DNA of 64,000 nt from Vulgatibacter incomptus. Lineage in GTDB: Bacteria; Myxococcota; Myxococcia; Myxococcales; Vulgatibacteraceae. The notes beneath the pieces were generated by a model, which saw only the letters and a program-made list of their open reading frames with translations, had not been told where the DNA came from and searched no databases. The stretch lies in NCBI RefSeq assembly GCF_001263175.1, contig NZ_CP012332.1:3287501-3351500 (forward strand). Reading direction: 5' to 3'. The translations under genes were made by a program, and so were the position numbers. Of this stretch, positions 42,550 to 52,204 are shown piece by piece; positions within the stretch are counted from its first letter, which is position 1, and every line of letters begins with the position of its first letter.

Positions 42550-44544
42550 TCAGGCGAGCTCCTGGAGCTCCTGCCAGCGCGCGTAGAGGCGCTCGACCTC
42601 GGAGGAGGCGGCGTCCAGCTCGGCCTGGAGCGCGGCGACCTTGGAGGCCTGGCTGAAGACGGCGGGATCCGCGAGCTGCGCCTCGAGGCCGGCCTTCCGC
42701 TCCTCGGCTGCCTCGATCGTGGCCTCCATCCCCTCGAGCTCCCGCTGCTCCTTGTAGCCGAGCTTCCGCTTCTGGGCGGGCTTGGCGGCCTCCGGCTTCG
42801 GGGCCTCCTTCACCGGGGCCGCGGCGGAGACCTTCTCCGCCTTTGCGCGAGCGGCCTCCGACTGGGCCTTCAGCGAGCGGTAGGTCTCGTAGCTGCCCTC
42901 GTAGCGGACCACCTTGCCGTCGCCCTCGAAGGAGAGGATCGACGTGGCGACCTTGTCGAGGAAGTAGCGGTCGTGGGTGACGAGGAGCACGCTGCCGCCG
43001 AAGCCGAGGAGGAGCCGCTCGAGGACGTTGAGGGTGACAATGTCGAGGTCGTTGGTGGGCTCGTCGAGCACGAGGACGTTGGCCCCCTCGAGGAAGAGCC
43101 TCGCCAGGAGCAGCCGGTTCCGCTCGCCGCCCGAGAGCGCCTTCACCTGCATCCGCTGCATGGGCACGGGGAAGAGCAGGTCCTCCAGGTACTCGCGCAG
43201 GTGCTGGCGCCTGTCACCGATCGTGACCCACTCCTCGTCCCACGCCGCCTCGTAGACGGTGAGCTCCGGATCGAGGCGGGCGCGCTGCTGGTCGTAGTAG
43301 GCCACGCGCGTGTTCTTCCCGACGATCACCGTGCCCTCGTCGGGCTCGAGCTCCCCGAGGACGGTGCGCAGGAACGTGGTCTTCCCCACGCCGTTGGGGC
43401 CGACGATGCCCACCCTCTCGCCGCGCTGGAGGATGAAGTTCACGTCCTTCAGCACGCTGCGATCGCCGAAGCGCTTCCCGACGTGCTCGGCCTCGATCAC
43501 GACGCCGCCCAGGCGCGGCGCGGAGAGGATCTGGAGGTCCGCCACCTTCGGCCGGACGAAGCCCTTCTCGGCCATGAGCTTCTGGGCCCGGTCGATGCGC
43601 GACTTGCTCTTGGTGCGGCGGGCCTCCACGCCCTGCCGCAGCCAGGCGACCTCCTGTGCGATCCACCGCTCCCGCTTGTGCTGGGCCAGCTCCGCCTGCT
43701 CGAGCGCGACCATCTTCTGCTCGACGTAGGCCTGGTAGTTACCGGGGTAGGAGGTGAGGCCCTTGCCGGGCTCGATCTCGACGATCCGATCGACGAGATC
43801 GTCGAGGAAGTAGCGGTCGTGGGTGACGAGGAGGAGCGAGCCGGGGAGCTGATCGAGCGCGTCCTCGAGCCAGTCGACGGTGTCGGCGTCGAGGTGGTTG
43901 GTCGGCTCGTCGAGGAGGAGGAGATCCGGCCGCGCGAGCAGGGCCCTGGCGATGGCGACGCGCTTGCGCAGGCCGCCGGAGAGCTCGGAGATCGGCCGCT
44001 CCCAGTCCTTGACGCCGAGGCGGTCCAGGAGCGTGCGGGCCTCGTGTTCGCTGTCCCAGCCTCCCAGGCGATCCACCCGATCGGCGAGCTCGGCGAGGCG
44101 GGCGAGCAGCTTCTCCTGCTCGGCGGCGGGTGCCACGGCCAGGCGGCGGGAGAGCTCCTGGTGGGCCTCGATGGCCTCGCGCAGGCCCGGCCGCGCCACG
44201 GAGAGCTCGGAGGCTACGGTGGCGCCCTCGAGAAAGGTCGGCTCCTGGGGGAGGTAGACCACCCTCGTGCCGCGCTGGAGCTGGAGCTCGCCATTGTCCG
44301 GAGGCTGGGCCCCAGCGAGGAGCTTCATCAGCGTGGACTTGCCGGAGCCGTTCACGCCAACCAAGCCGACGCGCTCTCCTTCCTCGATGGTGAAGGTGAG
44401 GTCGTCGAAGAGGGTCCGGCTGCCGAAGGAGAGGCCGATGCCGGCCGCGCGAAGGAGGGTCACGGCCGCCAGATCGCCCGGAACCGGCCCGGTTTGCAAG
44501 CCCACGAATCGCCGGGGGGCCGTTGCCGACCTCGGGAGCGCCAT
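42550..44544 (-). CDS. uup: ABC-F family ATPase (Uup-like)
   Basis: 664 residues, two ABC domains and no membrane part, so a ribosome- or nucleic-acid-associated ABC-F protein. Walker [10 protein letters not shown] and GPNGVGKTT. Signatures: [16 protein letters not shown] and [15 protein letters not shown]. Walker [13 protein letters not shown] and [12 protein letters not shown]. The inter-domain linker ([28 protein letters not shown]) is the P-site tRNA interaction motif region. A C-terminal coiled coil (about 580-664; [23 protein letters not shown]) marks the Uup type. The ATG at 44544 has GGGGA upstream; a GTG 27 codons later (44463) is where similarity to the family should begin. Confidence 0.9.
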   Translation of the reverse strand: MALPRSATAPRRFVGLQTGPVPGDLAAVTLLRAAGIGLSFGSRTLFDDLTFTIEEGERVGLVGVNGSGKSTLMKLLAGAQPPDNGELQLQRGTRVVYLPQEPTFLEGATVASELSVARPGLREAIEAHQELSRRLAVAPAAEQEKLLARLAELADRVDRLGGWDSEHEARTLLDRLGVKDWERPISELSGGLRKRVAIARALLARPDLLLLDEPTNHLDADTVDWLEDALDQLPGSLLLVTHDRYFLDDLVDRIVEIEPGKGLTSYPGNYQAYVEQKMVALEQAELAQHKRERWIAQEVAWLRQGVEARRTKSKSRIDRAQKLMAEKGFVRPKVADLQILSAPRLGGVVIEAEHVGKRFGDRSVLKDVNFILQRGERVGIVGPNGVGKTTFLRTVLGELEPDEGTVIVGKNTRVAYYDQQRARLDPELTVYEAAWDEEWVTIGDRRQHLREYLEDLLFPVPMQRMQVKALSGGERNRLLLARLFLEGANVLVLDEPTNDLDIVTLNVLERLLLGFGGSVLLVTHDRYFLDKVATSILSFEGDGKVVRYEGSYETYRSLKAQSEAARAKAEKVSAAAPVKEAPKPEAAKPAQKRKLGYKEQRELEGMEATIEAAEERKAGLEAQLADPAVFSQASKVAALQAELDAASSEVERLYARWQELQELA

Positions 44545-44601
44545 GAAAGAATCCCCGTCGCTTCCCGAAAAGTCTCTTCAGTCCGTCGGAGGTCGTTGGC
44601 C

Positions 44602-46506
44602 ATGGCTCGACGTCTGGGTGTGTGGATGTTCTCGTTCGCGCTCTTCATCGGCTGCGGAGGGTCGGATCCGGCGGATCCCGATCACTCGGGCGAGACGAGC
44701 TGCGAAGCGGCCTGCGACGCAAACGCCGCGTGCGTCAATGCACAGTGCGTCTGCAACGCCGGTTACCGGGGCAACGGCACGACCTGCGAGGACATCGATG
44801 AGTGCGCTACGGGCGTCGCGGTCTGCTCCGCCCAGGCCGAGTGCACGAACACGCCGGGCAGCTACGAGTGCACCTGCAAGCCGGGATTCGTCGGCGACGG
44901 GAAGAGCTGCACGCTGGCCAACCCCTGCCAGGACGGCACCGCCGAGTGTTCGCCGGACGCGACCTGCTCCCTCAGTGGGGGCAGCTACGTCTGCACCTGC
45001 AAGGCGGGCTACGCCGGAGACGGCAAGACCTGCGAGGACGTAGACGAGTGCGCCCTCGGCACCCACGACTGCTCGCCTCGCGCCACGTGCACCAACACGA
45101 CGGGCAGCTTCGAGTGCGCGTGCAATCCGGGCTTCCAGGGCGACGGCAAGGTCTGCGACGACGTCGACGAGTGCGCGGAAGGCACCGCCGATTGCTCGCT
45201 CTTTGCGATCTGCATCAACGAGGTGGGCGGCTTCCGCTGCGTGTGCGGGATCGGCTTCGAGGGCGATGGCTTCACCTGCGAGGATCGGGACGAGTGCGCG
45301 GACGGCTCGGCACAATGCTCGCCGGATGCGATCTGCACCAACACCCTCGGGAGCTACGAGTGCGCTTGCCCCCAGGGATTCACGGGCAACGGGCGGGTCT
45401 GCACCGACATCGACGAGTGCCGCAACGGCACCGCCCATTGCTCCGACGACGCGACCTGCACCAACACGCCCGGCAGCTTCGAGTGCGCCTGCAAGCCCGG
45501 CTACGAGGGCGATGGCTTCGACTGCGCCGACATCGACGAGTGCGACCTCGGCCTCGCGGGATGCTCGCCCGACGCGACCTGCGCGAATACGCCGGGCAGC
45601 TTCACCTGCACCTGCAACGAGGGCTTCGCTGGCGACGGCGTCACCTGCCTCGCCGATTTCTGCTCGGACAATCCGGCGGCCTGCACCGCGCCGAACGCGC
45701 ACTGCGAGAACGTCCCCGGCGGCTTCGTTTGCGCGTGCGATCGGGGCTATGCCGGCGACGGCTTCACCTGCGCGGACGTGAACGAGTGCGCCAACGGGAC
45801 CCACCGCTGCTCGCCCCACGCCACCTGCACGAACACGCCCGGCAGCTACACCTGCGCGTGCGGGACGGGCTACACGGGCGACGGCTTCATGTGCAACCGC
45901 ACGGACTGCCCGCTGCGGCTGGAGTGGAACGGCTGCGGCGGCTGCATCGGCGACGTCTCCACGGGAGACAGCGACGGCGACGGGGTCTGCGACTCCGACG
46001 ACATGTGCGTCGGCGACGACGCCGCGCCCACCTGCCCCAACCTCCCCGTCCGCGGCTCCGTCGGCGGCACCGATCGCGGCTGGTTCGACTGCCCGGCGGA
46101 CGCCGTGGCCGTGGGCCTCGAGCTCCAGGACGTGTCCGGCAACCTCCGGGGGATGAGGCTGATCTGCAAGAGCGGCACGGGGAACGAGACGCGGGTGGGC
46201 TACTTCGGCTCCGGCTCTCCGGACAACCCGGGCCCGGTCTACGAGAAGCGCTGCGACGACGCCGCCCACCCCGCCGGGCGCCTGGCCGGCCAGGTGATCT
46301 CCACCGACGCGCAGGACGAGTACGTGCAGGGTGCCGGAGCGATCTGCCGCGAGGGGAACGGGCCGGCCTGGATCCTGGAGCCGGGGATCGCCGGTTCCCA
46401 CCGCTACTACAACCCGTGCGTGGGCGCGGGGAAGGTCGTCACGAGCGTGCGCATCCGGGCGGGCTGGTGGACCGACTCCATCCAGATGAAGTGTGAGGTT
46501 CGCTAG
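44602..46506 (+). CDS. EGF-repeat lipoprotein
   Basis: 634 residues. GGAGG lies nine bases upstream of the ATG; signal ends in lipobox FIGC. Ten tandem EGF-like repeats of about 40 residues (about 35-440) follow the pattern DxDECxxGxxxCSxxAxCTNTxGSFxC then ACKPGYxGDG. The Asp/Asn-x-Asp-Glu start and the CTNTPGS segment are the calcium-binding type. One short half repeat is at the N-terminus. [13 protein letters not shown]a-binding-like stretch leads to a C-terminal beta domain of about 170 residues ([21 protein letters not shown]) with paired cysteines. Probably a surface adhesin or cell-contact protein. Such repeats are rare in bacteria outside Myxococcota and Planctomycetota. Confidence 0.88.
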   Translation: MARRLGVWMFSFALFIGCGGSDPADPDHSGETSCEAACDANAACVNAQCVCNAGYRGNGTTCEDIDECATGVAVCSAQAECTNTPGSYECTCKPGFVGDGKSCTLANPCQDGTAECSPDATCSLSGGSYVCTCKAGYAGDGKTCEDVDECALGTHDCSPRATCTNTTGSFECACNPGFQGDGKVCDDVDECAEGTADCSLFAICINEVGGFRCVCGIGFEGDGFTCEDRDECADGSAQCSPDAICTNTLGSYECACPQGFTGNGRVCTDIDECRNGTAHCSDDATCTNTPGSFECACKPGYEGDGFDCADIDECDLGLAGCSPDATCANTPGSFTCTCNEGFAGDGVTCLADFCSDNPAACTAPNAHCENVPGGFVCACDRGYAGDGFTCADVNECANGTHRCSPHATCTNTPGSYTCACGTGYTGDGFMCNRTDCPLRLEWNGCGGCIGDVSTGDSDGDGVCDSDDMCVGDDAAPTCPNLPVRGSVGGTDRGWFDCPADAVAVGLELQDVSGNLRGMRLICKSGTGNETRVGYFGSGSPDNPGPVYEKRCDDAAHPAGRLAGQVISTDAQDEYVQGAGAICREGNGPAWILEPGIAGSHRYYNPCVGAGKVVTSVRIRAGWWTDSIQMKCEVR

Positions 46507-46509
46507 GGC

Positions 46510-47343
46510 CTAACGCGACTCGAGGAAGCGCAGGACCCGCTCGTTGAAGTCGTCGGGCCGGGCGAGGTTGATCCCGTGCGGCGCGCCATCGAAGAGCTCG
46601 AGGGTCGCGCCGGGGATCGCCCGGACCAGCTCGTCGAAGCGCTTCGCCTCGAAGATCGCGTCGTTGGTGCCGCCGATCACCAGCGTCCGCGCCACGAGCT
46701 GCGAGAGCCGGCTGCGGGCGTCGTGGCTGAAGCAGGCCGCGAGCTGTCCCGCTGCCCCGGCGGCGGGGAAGCCGCCGGAGAAGGCCTGCCCCATCAGGCG
46801 CCGCAGGGTCGCCTCCTCCGTGCCGCCCGGGGACGCCGAGAAGACCAGCGGCAGCCAGATCCGCACGAGCTCCTCCTGAACGGCTGCCGCCCGCTCCTGG
46901 AGGCTCCCGCTCGCCCGCACCGCGGCGGCGCCGATCCGCGCGGCGATCCGGCCCATCGTCCACCGCATCCTGGCGTCGGCGGCCGGCGTGGTCGAGGCGA
47001 GCACGAGCGAGCGGACCCTCCCGGGATGCCGGGCGGCCAGCTCCATGGCCGCCATGCCGCCCATCGAGAGGCCGACCACGTGGGCCTTGTCCACGCCGAG
47101 GTGGTCGAGGAGGCCGCGCGCGTCCTCGGCGAGCTGCCCGACGGTGTAGCGACCGACCGGCTTGTCGCTGCCGCCGACGCCGCGGTTGTCGAAGCGGATC
47201 ACGCGGTAGCGGTTCGAGAGCGCTGGGAGCTGCGGATCCCAGCCTTCGAGAGGCGCGCCCAGTCCCATCACGAGCAGCACGGGCTCGCCCTCGCCGTGCT
47301 CGTGGAAGTGCACCCAGATCCCGTTGACGTGCGCATGGGCCAT
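46510..47343 (-). CDS. Alpha/beta-hydrolase
   Basis: 277 residues. Nucleophile elbow GLSMGGMA (Ser), acid in VIGGTNDAIF (Asp) and His in GAPHGINLARP complete the triad. The oxyanion region is LLVMGLGAPLEGWDPQL and RFDNRGVGGSDKP. Closest groups are 3-oxoadipate enol-lactonase-like and fluoroacetate/haloperoxidase-like esterases. No pathway neighbours help to choose. Converges on the EGF-repeat gene with three bases between stops. Confidence 0.88.
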   Translation of the reverse strand: MAHAHVNGIWVHFHEHGEGEPVLLVMGLGAPLEGWDPQLPALSNRYRVIRFDNRGVGGSDKPVGRYTVGQLAEDARGLLDHLGVDKAHVVGLSMGGMAAMELAARHPGRVRSLVLASTTPAADARMRWTMGRIAARIGAAAVRASGSLQERAAAVQEELVRIWLPLVFSASPGGTEEATLRRLMGQAFSGGFPAAGAAGQLAACFSHDARSRLSQLVARTLVIGGTNDAIFEAKRFDELVRAIPGATLELFDGAPHGINLARPDDFNERVLRFLESR

Positions 47344-47387
47344 CGGGAAATGGATAGCGCCTGTACGGGAAAGGAACAGCCGGCCCT

Positions 47388-47789
47388 TCAGGGTGGCGCG
47401 GCGCCGTCCGACCGGACGAGCTGGATCCGGTCGCCCACCACCTTGGCGCTCGGCTTGCCCGTCTCGTCGACGCCCAGGACGCGGAGGAGATGGCCGCCCG
47501 GCGGCACGTCCAGCTCCACGACGAGGTCGGCGGACTGGAGCACGAGGCGTTCGTCGAGGAAGTAGCCCACGCTGAAATCCCGGGGCTCGTCGAGGGCCAC
47601 GCCCATCCCCGTGAGCGCGACCTCGACGTGGGCCTGCCCGCCCACCTGGGCGCCGTGCCGGGGAGCGATGATCGTCAGCATCCAGCGGGGCGTGTCCAGG
47701 CCCGACGAGCCGGTCGAGTCACCTCCGCCGCAGCCCGCGATCGCCAACGCGACCGACAAGGCGATCGCCAACAGCACCGCGCGTGCCAT
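47388..47789 (-). CDS. Small lipoprotein, function unknown
   Basis: 133 residues. GGGGAGGCGAGG lies directly before the ATG. Signal MARAVLLAIALSVALAIAGC is a clear lipoprotein leader. The mature part looks like one immunoglobulin-like beta sandwich (MLTIIAPRHGAQVGGQAHVEVAL, DLVVELDVPPGGHLLRVLGVDETG). No catalytic residues. Possibly a binding or structural module on the cell surface. Confidence 0.75.
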   Translation of the reverse strand: MARAVLLAIALSVALAIAGCGGGDSTGSSGLDTPRWMLTIIAPRHGAQVGGQAHVEVALTGMGVALDEPRDFSVGYFLDERLVLQSADLVVELDVPPGGHLLRVLGVDETGKPSAKVVGDRIQLVRSDGAAPP

Positions 47790-47977
47790 CCTCGCCTCCC
47801 CCCATCTCCAAGCAGACGATCGGCACGGCCGGCCCGGCGCGCGATCCCTCGCATTGGTCCTGACGGTTGCCTGGCGAGCGGGGGGAAGAGTACGGTGCGG
47901 CCGCCCCGTTTTTACTCCACCGAGGGCGCCCCGGGAGAGGCCCCCCTGGCCCCCGAGGATACCCGCGAGGAGCTCGC

Positions 47978-49885
47978 ATGAGCGCAGACCCATCCCAGAT
48001 TCAGGGCTACAGGCCCGCCCAGACGCCCGACCATTTGCGACCCGTCGACGAGAGCCCCGAAGACCGCGAGGCGCGGCGCTGGCTCGCCGAGGTCTACCAG
48101 GGCGACCGTGTCCGGCAGCTCTCGGTGCGCTCCATCGTCTCCGGCATGCTGATCGGCGCCGTGATGTCGATCTCCAACCTCTACGTGGGGCTGAAGACCG
48201 GCTGGGGCCTGGGCGTGACGATCACGGCCTGCATCATCGCCTTCGCGGTCTTCAAGGCGCTCGAGGCGGTGATCCCCGCCTACCGCAAGGACCACTTCAC
48301 CATCCTCGAGAACAACACCATGTCCTCGGCGGCCAGCGCCGCGGGCTACATGGCGTCGGCGGGCCTGGTGTCGGCGTTCCCCGCGCTCTTCCTGGTCACC
48401 GGCCGGACGCTCCTCTGGTGGGAGATGATGCTCTGGCTGGGCGCAGTTTCCTGCCTCGGCGTCTTCATGGCCGTGCCGCTGAAGCGGCAGCTCATCAACA
48501 TCGACCAGCTCCCCTTCCCCTCGGGCATCGCCACCGCCGAGACCCTGCGCTCGATGCACTCCGCCGGCGCCGAGGCGCTGCAGAAGGCCAAGGCCCTGCT
48601 CTTCGGCGCCCTGGGCGGCGCGGTCCTCGCCTTGTGGCGTGACGCCCCCTTCATGGGGAAGTTCGCGTTCCCGGGCAGCTTCCCGCTCTTTCCCGGCGCC
48701 AAGGGCAAGAAGCTCGAGGACGACCTCACCCTCGGCTTCGAGGGCTCGCTGATCATGGTCGCCGCCGGCGCCATCATGGGAATCCGGGTCGGCGTGTCGC
48801 TCCTCATCGGCGCGATCTTCTACTACGGCATCCTCGGGCCGGTCCTGATCGACCAGGGCATGGCCCAGCCCGGCTACCGCGGCCTCGTCTCCTGGGTTCT
48901 CTGGCCCGCCACCGCGATGATGGTGACCTCGGGACTCCTCGCCTTCGCCCTGCGCTGGCGCACCGTGATCCGCGCGTTCAGCAGCCTGGGCTCGGTCTTC
49001 GGCAAGAAGAGCGAGCAGCAGGATCCCCTCGCCCACATCGAGGTCCCCGGCTCCTGGTTCGTGTGGGGCACGCTGATCTCCGGCGCCGCGTGCGTCCTCA
49101 TGGGCCACTACCTCTTCGAGATCACCTGGTGGATGGGGATCGTGGCGGTCCTCGCCACCTTCATGCTCTCGATCGTGGCGGCCCGCGCCACCGGCGAGAC
49201 CGACGTCACCCCGGTCGGCGCCATGGGCAAGATCACGCAGCTCGTCTACGGCGTCGTCGCTCCGACCAACATGACGACCAACCTGATGACCGCGTCGATC
49301 ACCGCCGGCGCGGCGTCGCACTCGGCCGACCTGCTCACCGACCTCAAGTCCGGCTACATGCTCGGCGGCAACCCGCGCAAGCAGACGATCGCCCAGCTCT
49401 TCGGCGTGCTCGCGGGCACCCTGCTCTGCGTGCCGGTCTACACGATCGTCGCCAGGCCCGAGAAGCTCGGCACGGCGGAGCTCCCTGCGCCTGCCGCCAA
49501 GGTGTGGGCAGCGGTCGCCGAGATGCTCGCCAAGGGCCTCGACGCGCTGCCGCCCGGCGCGGTCATGGGCATGGTCATCGGCGGTGTGGTGGGAATCATC
49601 ATCACGCTGGGTGAAGAGTACTTCCCGAAGTACCGCAAGTGGATCCCGTCGGCCACCGGCCTCGGGATCGCCGGCGTCATCCCGGCCTACAACTCGATCT
49701 CGATGTTCCTGGGCGCGTTCGCCGCGTGGATGCTGATGAAGAAGAAGCCCGCCGCGAACGAGAAGTACACGGTCGCGGTGGCCTCGGGCCTCATCGCCGG
49801 CGAGTCGCTCATGGGCGTGGCGATCATCCTCGCGCTCCAGGGGCCGGGCATGATCCGGGAGATCCTCGCCCACTTCGGCTTCTGA
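47978..49885 (+). CDS. OPT family oligopeptide transporter
   Basis: 635 residues with about 15-16 membrane helices. Motifs of the bacterial OPT group: SNLYVGLKTGWGLGVTITACIIAF, TILENNTMSSAASAAGYMASAG (the conserved NNTxxxxASAAGY), LPFPSGIATAETLRSMHSAG, and GIAGVIPAYNSISMFLGA. Imports small peptides or metal-siderophore-like complexes by proton symport in the inner membrane. GAGGAG five bases before the ATG. An upstream in-frame extension is ignored. Followed by a very strong terminator. Confidence 0.92.
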   Translation: MSADPSQIQGYRPAQTPDHLRPVDESPEDREARRWLAEVYQGDRVRQLSVRSIVSGMLIGAVMSISNLYVGLKTGWGLGVTITACIIAFAVFKALEAVIPAYRKDHFTILENNTMSSAASAAGYMASAGLVSAFPALFLVTGRTLLWWEMMLWLGAVSCLGVFMAVPLKRQLINIDQLPFPSGIATAETLRSMHSAGAEALQKAKALLFGALGGAVLALWRDAPFMGKFAFPGSFPLFPGAKGKKLEDDLTLGFEGSLIMVAAGAIMGIRVGVSLLIGAIFYYGILGPVLIDQGMAQPGYRGLVSWVLWPATAMMVTSGLLAFALRWRTVIRAFSSLGSVFGKKSEQQDPLAHIEVPGSWFVWGTLISGAACVLMGHYLFEITWWMGIVAVLATFMLSIVAARATGETDVTPVGAMGKITQLVYGVVAPTNMTTNLMTASITAGAASHSADLLTDLKSGYMLGGNPRKQTIAQLFGVLAGTLLCVPVYTIVARPEKLGTAELPAPAAKVWAAVAEMLAKGLDALPPGAVMGMVIGGVVGIIITLGEEYFPKYRKWIPSATGLGIAGVIPAYNSISMFLGAFAAWMLMKKKPAANEKYTVAVASGLIAGESLMGVAIILALQGPGMIREILAHFGF

Positions 49886-49907
49886 GCAGCGCGCGAATTG
49901 CGCTTTG

Positions 49908-49945
49908 CGCCCGAAGGCGGCCCACCACGCGGCCGCCTTCGGGCG
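49908..49945 (+). terminator. Strong intrinsic terminator after the OPT gene
   Basis: Perfect 15-bp arms CGCCCGAAGGCGGCC / GGCCGCCTTCGGGCG with an 8-base loop, followed by TTGTCGCTTTT. It starts about 22 bases after the stop. Confidence 0.88.
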
Positions 49946-50019
49946 TTGTCGCTTTTGCGCGTGCGATCGCTCCCTCGCTGCGGCGATCCCGCCCCCGCCC
50001 CATCTTGGGGGAAAGGCGG

Positions 50020-51156
50020 GTGACGGTGTTCAAGCGCGGCGCGATCACGGTGCTGACGGTGAAAGGGGTGCCGATCCGGCTGCACTTCTCGGTGCTGCTG
50101 CTGATCCCGGTGCTCACCTACGCCCTCGCGGTGCAGATGCCGCGGGTGGCGGCTGCCGCAAAGATCCCCACGGAGTCCCTCGGCCTGCCGGGCTGGGCCT
50201 GGGGCCTGCTCGCCTCCATCGGCCTGATCGTCTCGATCACCCTCCACGAGCTGGCCCACACCCTCGTGGCGATGAAGTACGGCGGGAAGGTCGACTCGAT
50301 CGTGCTGATGGCGCTCGGAGGCGTCTCGCAGATCACCCAGATGCCGAAGCGGCCGACCCAGGAGCTGGTCATGGCCGCAGTCGGGCCCGCGCTCTCGGTG
50401 GTGCTCGGCGTGGTCCTGGGCCTGGGCTGGAAGGCCTTCGCTGCCTCGCCGAACCTCGCCTTCTACTTCTTCATGCTCGGCTACCTGAACCTCGTGCTGG
50501 GCGTGTTCAACTTCATCCCCGCCTTTCCCATGGACGGAGGCCGCGTGCTCCGCGCGGCCCTCGCCACCCGGATGGGAAAGTACAGGGCCACCAACGTGGC
50601 GGCGGTCATCGGCAAGGCGCTCGCCGTGGCCTTCGCGGTCTTCGGGGTCTTCGGCGGCGGGATCTGGATGATCCTCATCGCCTTCTTCGTCTGGTCGGGC
50701 GCCACGCAGGAGAAGCTCTACTCCGACCTCCAGCACGCCCTCGGCCACGTGCGCGTGGGCGAGGTGCAGAGCTTCGTGCCGCAGGTGGAGTCGGACTCGT
50801 CGCTGGAGGAGGCGCGCCTGGTGCTCCGCGAGGCGGGCGCGGACTCGGCCATCGTCGAGGAGCACGGGCAGACGGTCGGGCTGGTCCGCAAGCTCGACAT
50901 CCTCTCGCATCCTCCGGACGAGCGGATGAAGCTCCGGGTGAGCGCGTGCATGATCGCGGCCCAGCCGCTGACGAGCAGCGAGGAGCTGGGCGACTCGTTC
51001 GATCGGGTGCTGCGCGAGGGAGAGCTGCCGGTGGTGGATCCCGACGGGAACGCGACGGGCCTGATCCGCTCGCAGGACATCATCGACACGCTGCGGAGCC
51101 GCGGCTTCCACTTTCCTGGCGACCGGAAGCAGCCTCCGAGCCAGCCGCGGCCGTGA
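50020..51156 (+). CDS. Site-2 protease family metalloprotease with CBS domains
   Basis: 378 residues. Intramembrane zinc protease (M50B group): HELAH in helix 2 (TLHELAHTLVAMKYGG) and the second metal motif FIPAFPMDGGRVLRA. Five or six hydrophobic helices precede about 150 residues with two CBS modules (VQSFVPQVESDSSLEEARLVLREAGADSAIVEEHG, CMIAAQPLTSSEELGDSFDRVL, VVDPDGNATGLI). Such proteins (Rip/Rv2625c- and SpoIVFB-like) cut membrane-bound regulators; the CBS pair probably senses adenine nucleotides. GTG start chosen; GGGGGAAAGG lies upstream. Confidence 0.9.
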   Translation: MTVFKRGAITVLTVKGVPIRLHFSVLLLIPVLTYALAVQMPRVAAAAKIPTESLGLPGWAWGLLASIGLIVSITLHELAHTLVAMKYGGKVDSIVLMALGGVSQITQMPKRPTQELVMAAVGPALSVVLGVVLGLGWKAFAASPNLAFYFFMLGYLNLVLGVFNFIPAFPMDGGRVLRAALATRMGKYRATNVAAVIGKALAVAFAVFGVFGGGIWMILIAFFVWSGATQEKLYSDLQHALGHVRVGEVQSFVPQVESDSSLEEARLVLREAGADSAIVEEHGQTVGLVRKLDILSHPPDERMKLRVSACMIAAQPLTSSEELGDSFDRVLREGELPVVDPDGNATGLIRSQDIIDTLRSRGFHFPGDRKQPPSQPRP

Positions 51157-51166
51157 GGGTTCGCCC

Positions 51167-52144
51167 CTATCCCAGCAGGAGCTGGACCAGCTTGCCCAAG
51201 CCGCGGAGCTGACGCTCGCGATCGAGGGCCTTCGCGGGGCCCACGACCCCGGCCTCGAGGAGCGCCCGGGACGGGAGGGAGAGCTCGGGCTGCAGGGCGC
51301 GCGCGGCCTCGGCCACGTCCGGATGGAAGAAGGCCAGGAGCTCGAGCCCCGCCCACAGCGCCCGCTCGGCGCCGAAGGCCTTGGCCCGCTCCCGCACCAC
51401 CGCCACGTCCAGCGGCGCGCCGGGGCCGCGGCCCAGGGCGACCGAGGCCTCTCCCTTCACCATCTCGCGAAGGTCCACGAAGTAGATCAGCGGGACCGCG
51501 AAGCCGCGACGCGCCATGGAGAGCACGTGGACCAGGAAGGCGTCCTCGGCGGAGAGGCGGCAGACGCCGGGACCGAAGGCCCGCACCCGCACCGTCCTCT
51601 CGAAGAGGCCGGGCTCCTCGCCGCGGACCGGGAGGACGTGCTCGTAGAGCTTCGTGAAGAAGCGATCGTTGAAGAGGACCTTGGCGGGAGCGTCCGGATC
51701 CGGCTCGTCCGCCTCCATCTCCACGAACTGCTCCGCCCGCATCGCCTCGGCGATCCGCTCGGACTCGCCGGCGCGGACGAGGATCCGCAGCTCCGGCACC
51801 GGGCGGAAGGCGACGTGGGGATAGAGCGGCTCGCCGAGGGCGGCGCCGTCCAGGAGCACGAGCGGCTCGCCCCCCAGCGCGGTGGCGACGCCCTTCAGGG
51901 TCATCAGCTTGAAGACGTTGTCGTTCGCCAGGCCCTGCAGGTAGCCGAGGAGGAGATCCTTGGCGCTGTCCGGAGCGTCGGCGTCGGGCATCCGGTACTG
52001 CAGGTTGTAGCCGGCGATGGCGGCGAGGCCGTGGTGCGCCAGGAACGGCACGGCCTCCTCCCATGACGGCGGATCGTCGATCCCTCGGGCGGGGGAGAAG
52101 CGGGTGAGCTCGGCGAGCCAGCGGGCGTCGGGAAGGCCTTCCAT
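51167..52144 (-). CDS. Nucleotidyltransferase-family protein, probably catalytically degenerate
   Basis: 325 residues similar in layout to the uncharacterised nucleotidyltransferase family (NTP_transf_5): VLLDGAALGEPLYPHVAFRPVPELRILVRAGESERIAEAM, the place where active members have KGxAL, LYP, RPMGDIDLLV. Here the aspartate pair of the DID is E and R, so the metal-binding acids are not both kept. The C-terminal helical part (EDAFLVHVLSMARRGFAVPLIYFVDLREMV) matches the family's second half with its VD. Function unknown; may be a pseudoenzyme or a member with altered chemistry. Converges on the S2P gene with a 10-base gap. Confidence 0.65.
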   Translation of the reverse strand: MEGLPDARWLAELTRFSPARGIDDPPSWEEAVPFLAHHGLAAIAGYNLQYRMPDADAPDSAKDLLLGYLQGLANDNVFKLMTLKGVATALGGEPLVLLDGAALGEPLYPHVAFRPVPELRILVRAGESERIAEAMRAEQFVEMEADEPDPDAPAKVLFNDRFFTKLYEHVLPVRGEEPGLFERTVRVRAFGPGVCRLSAEDAFLVHVLSMARRGFAVPLIYFVDLREMVKGEASVALGRGPGAPLDVAVVRERAKAFGAERALWAGLELLAFFHPDVAEAARALQPELSLPSRALLEAGVVGPAKALDRERQLRGLGKLVQLLLG

Positions 52145-52204
52145 GGCGGCGAGTTATAGCTGCCCCATCCAGACTGCGCCCGGTCTTCTGGTAGAAGGCG
52201 GAGG

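Noticed and set aside
42541..44601. In-frame upstream extension of the EGF-repeat gene across the ABC-F gene
   Set aside because: It runs antisense through the ABC-F ATPase; the real start is the ATG at 44602 with GGAGG and a lipoprotein signal.
44700..45900. Regular spacing of about 120 bases resembling a CRISPR-like array
   Set aside because: Repeats are codon-phased EGF domains with variable bases throughout, not identical repeats with unique spacers.
44578..46401. Long minus-strand frame opposite the EGF repeats
   Set aside because: Repeats in the sense strand force an open antisense frame; the translation is simple Ala/Val/Arg repeats.
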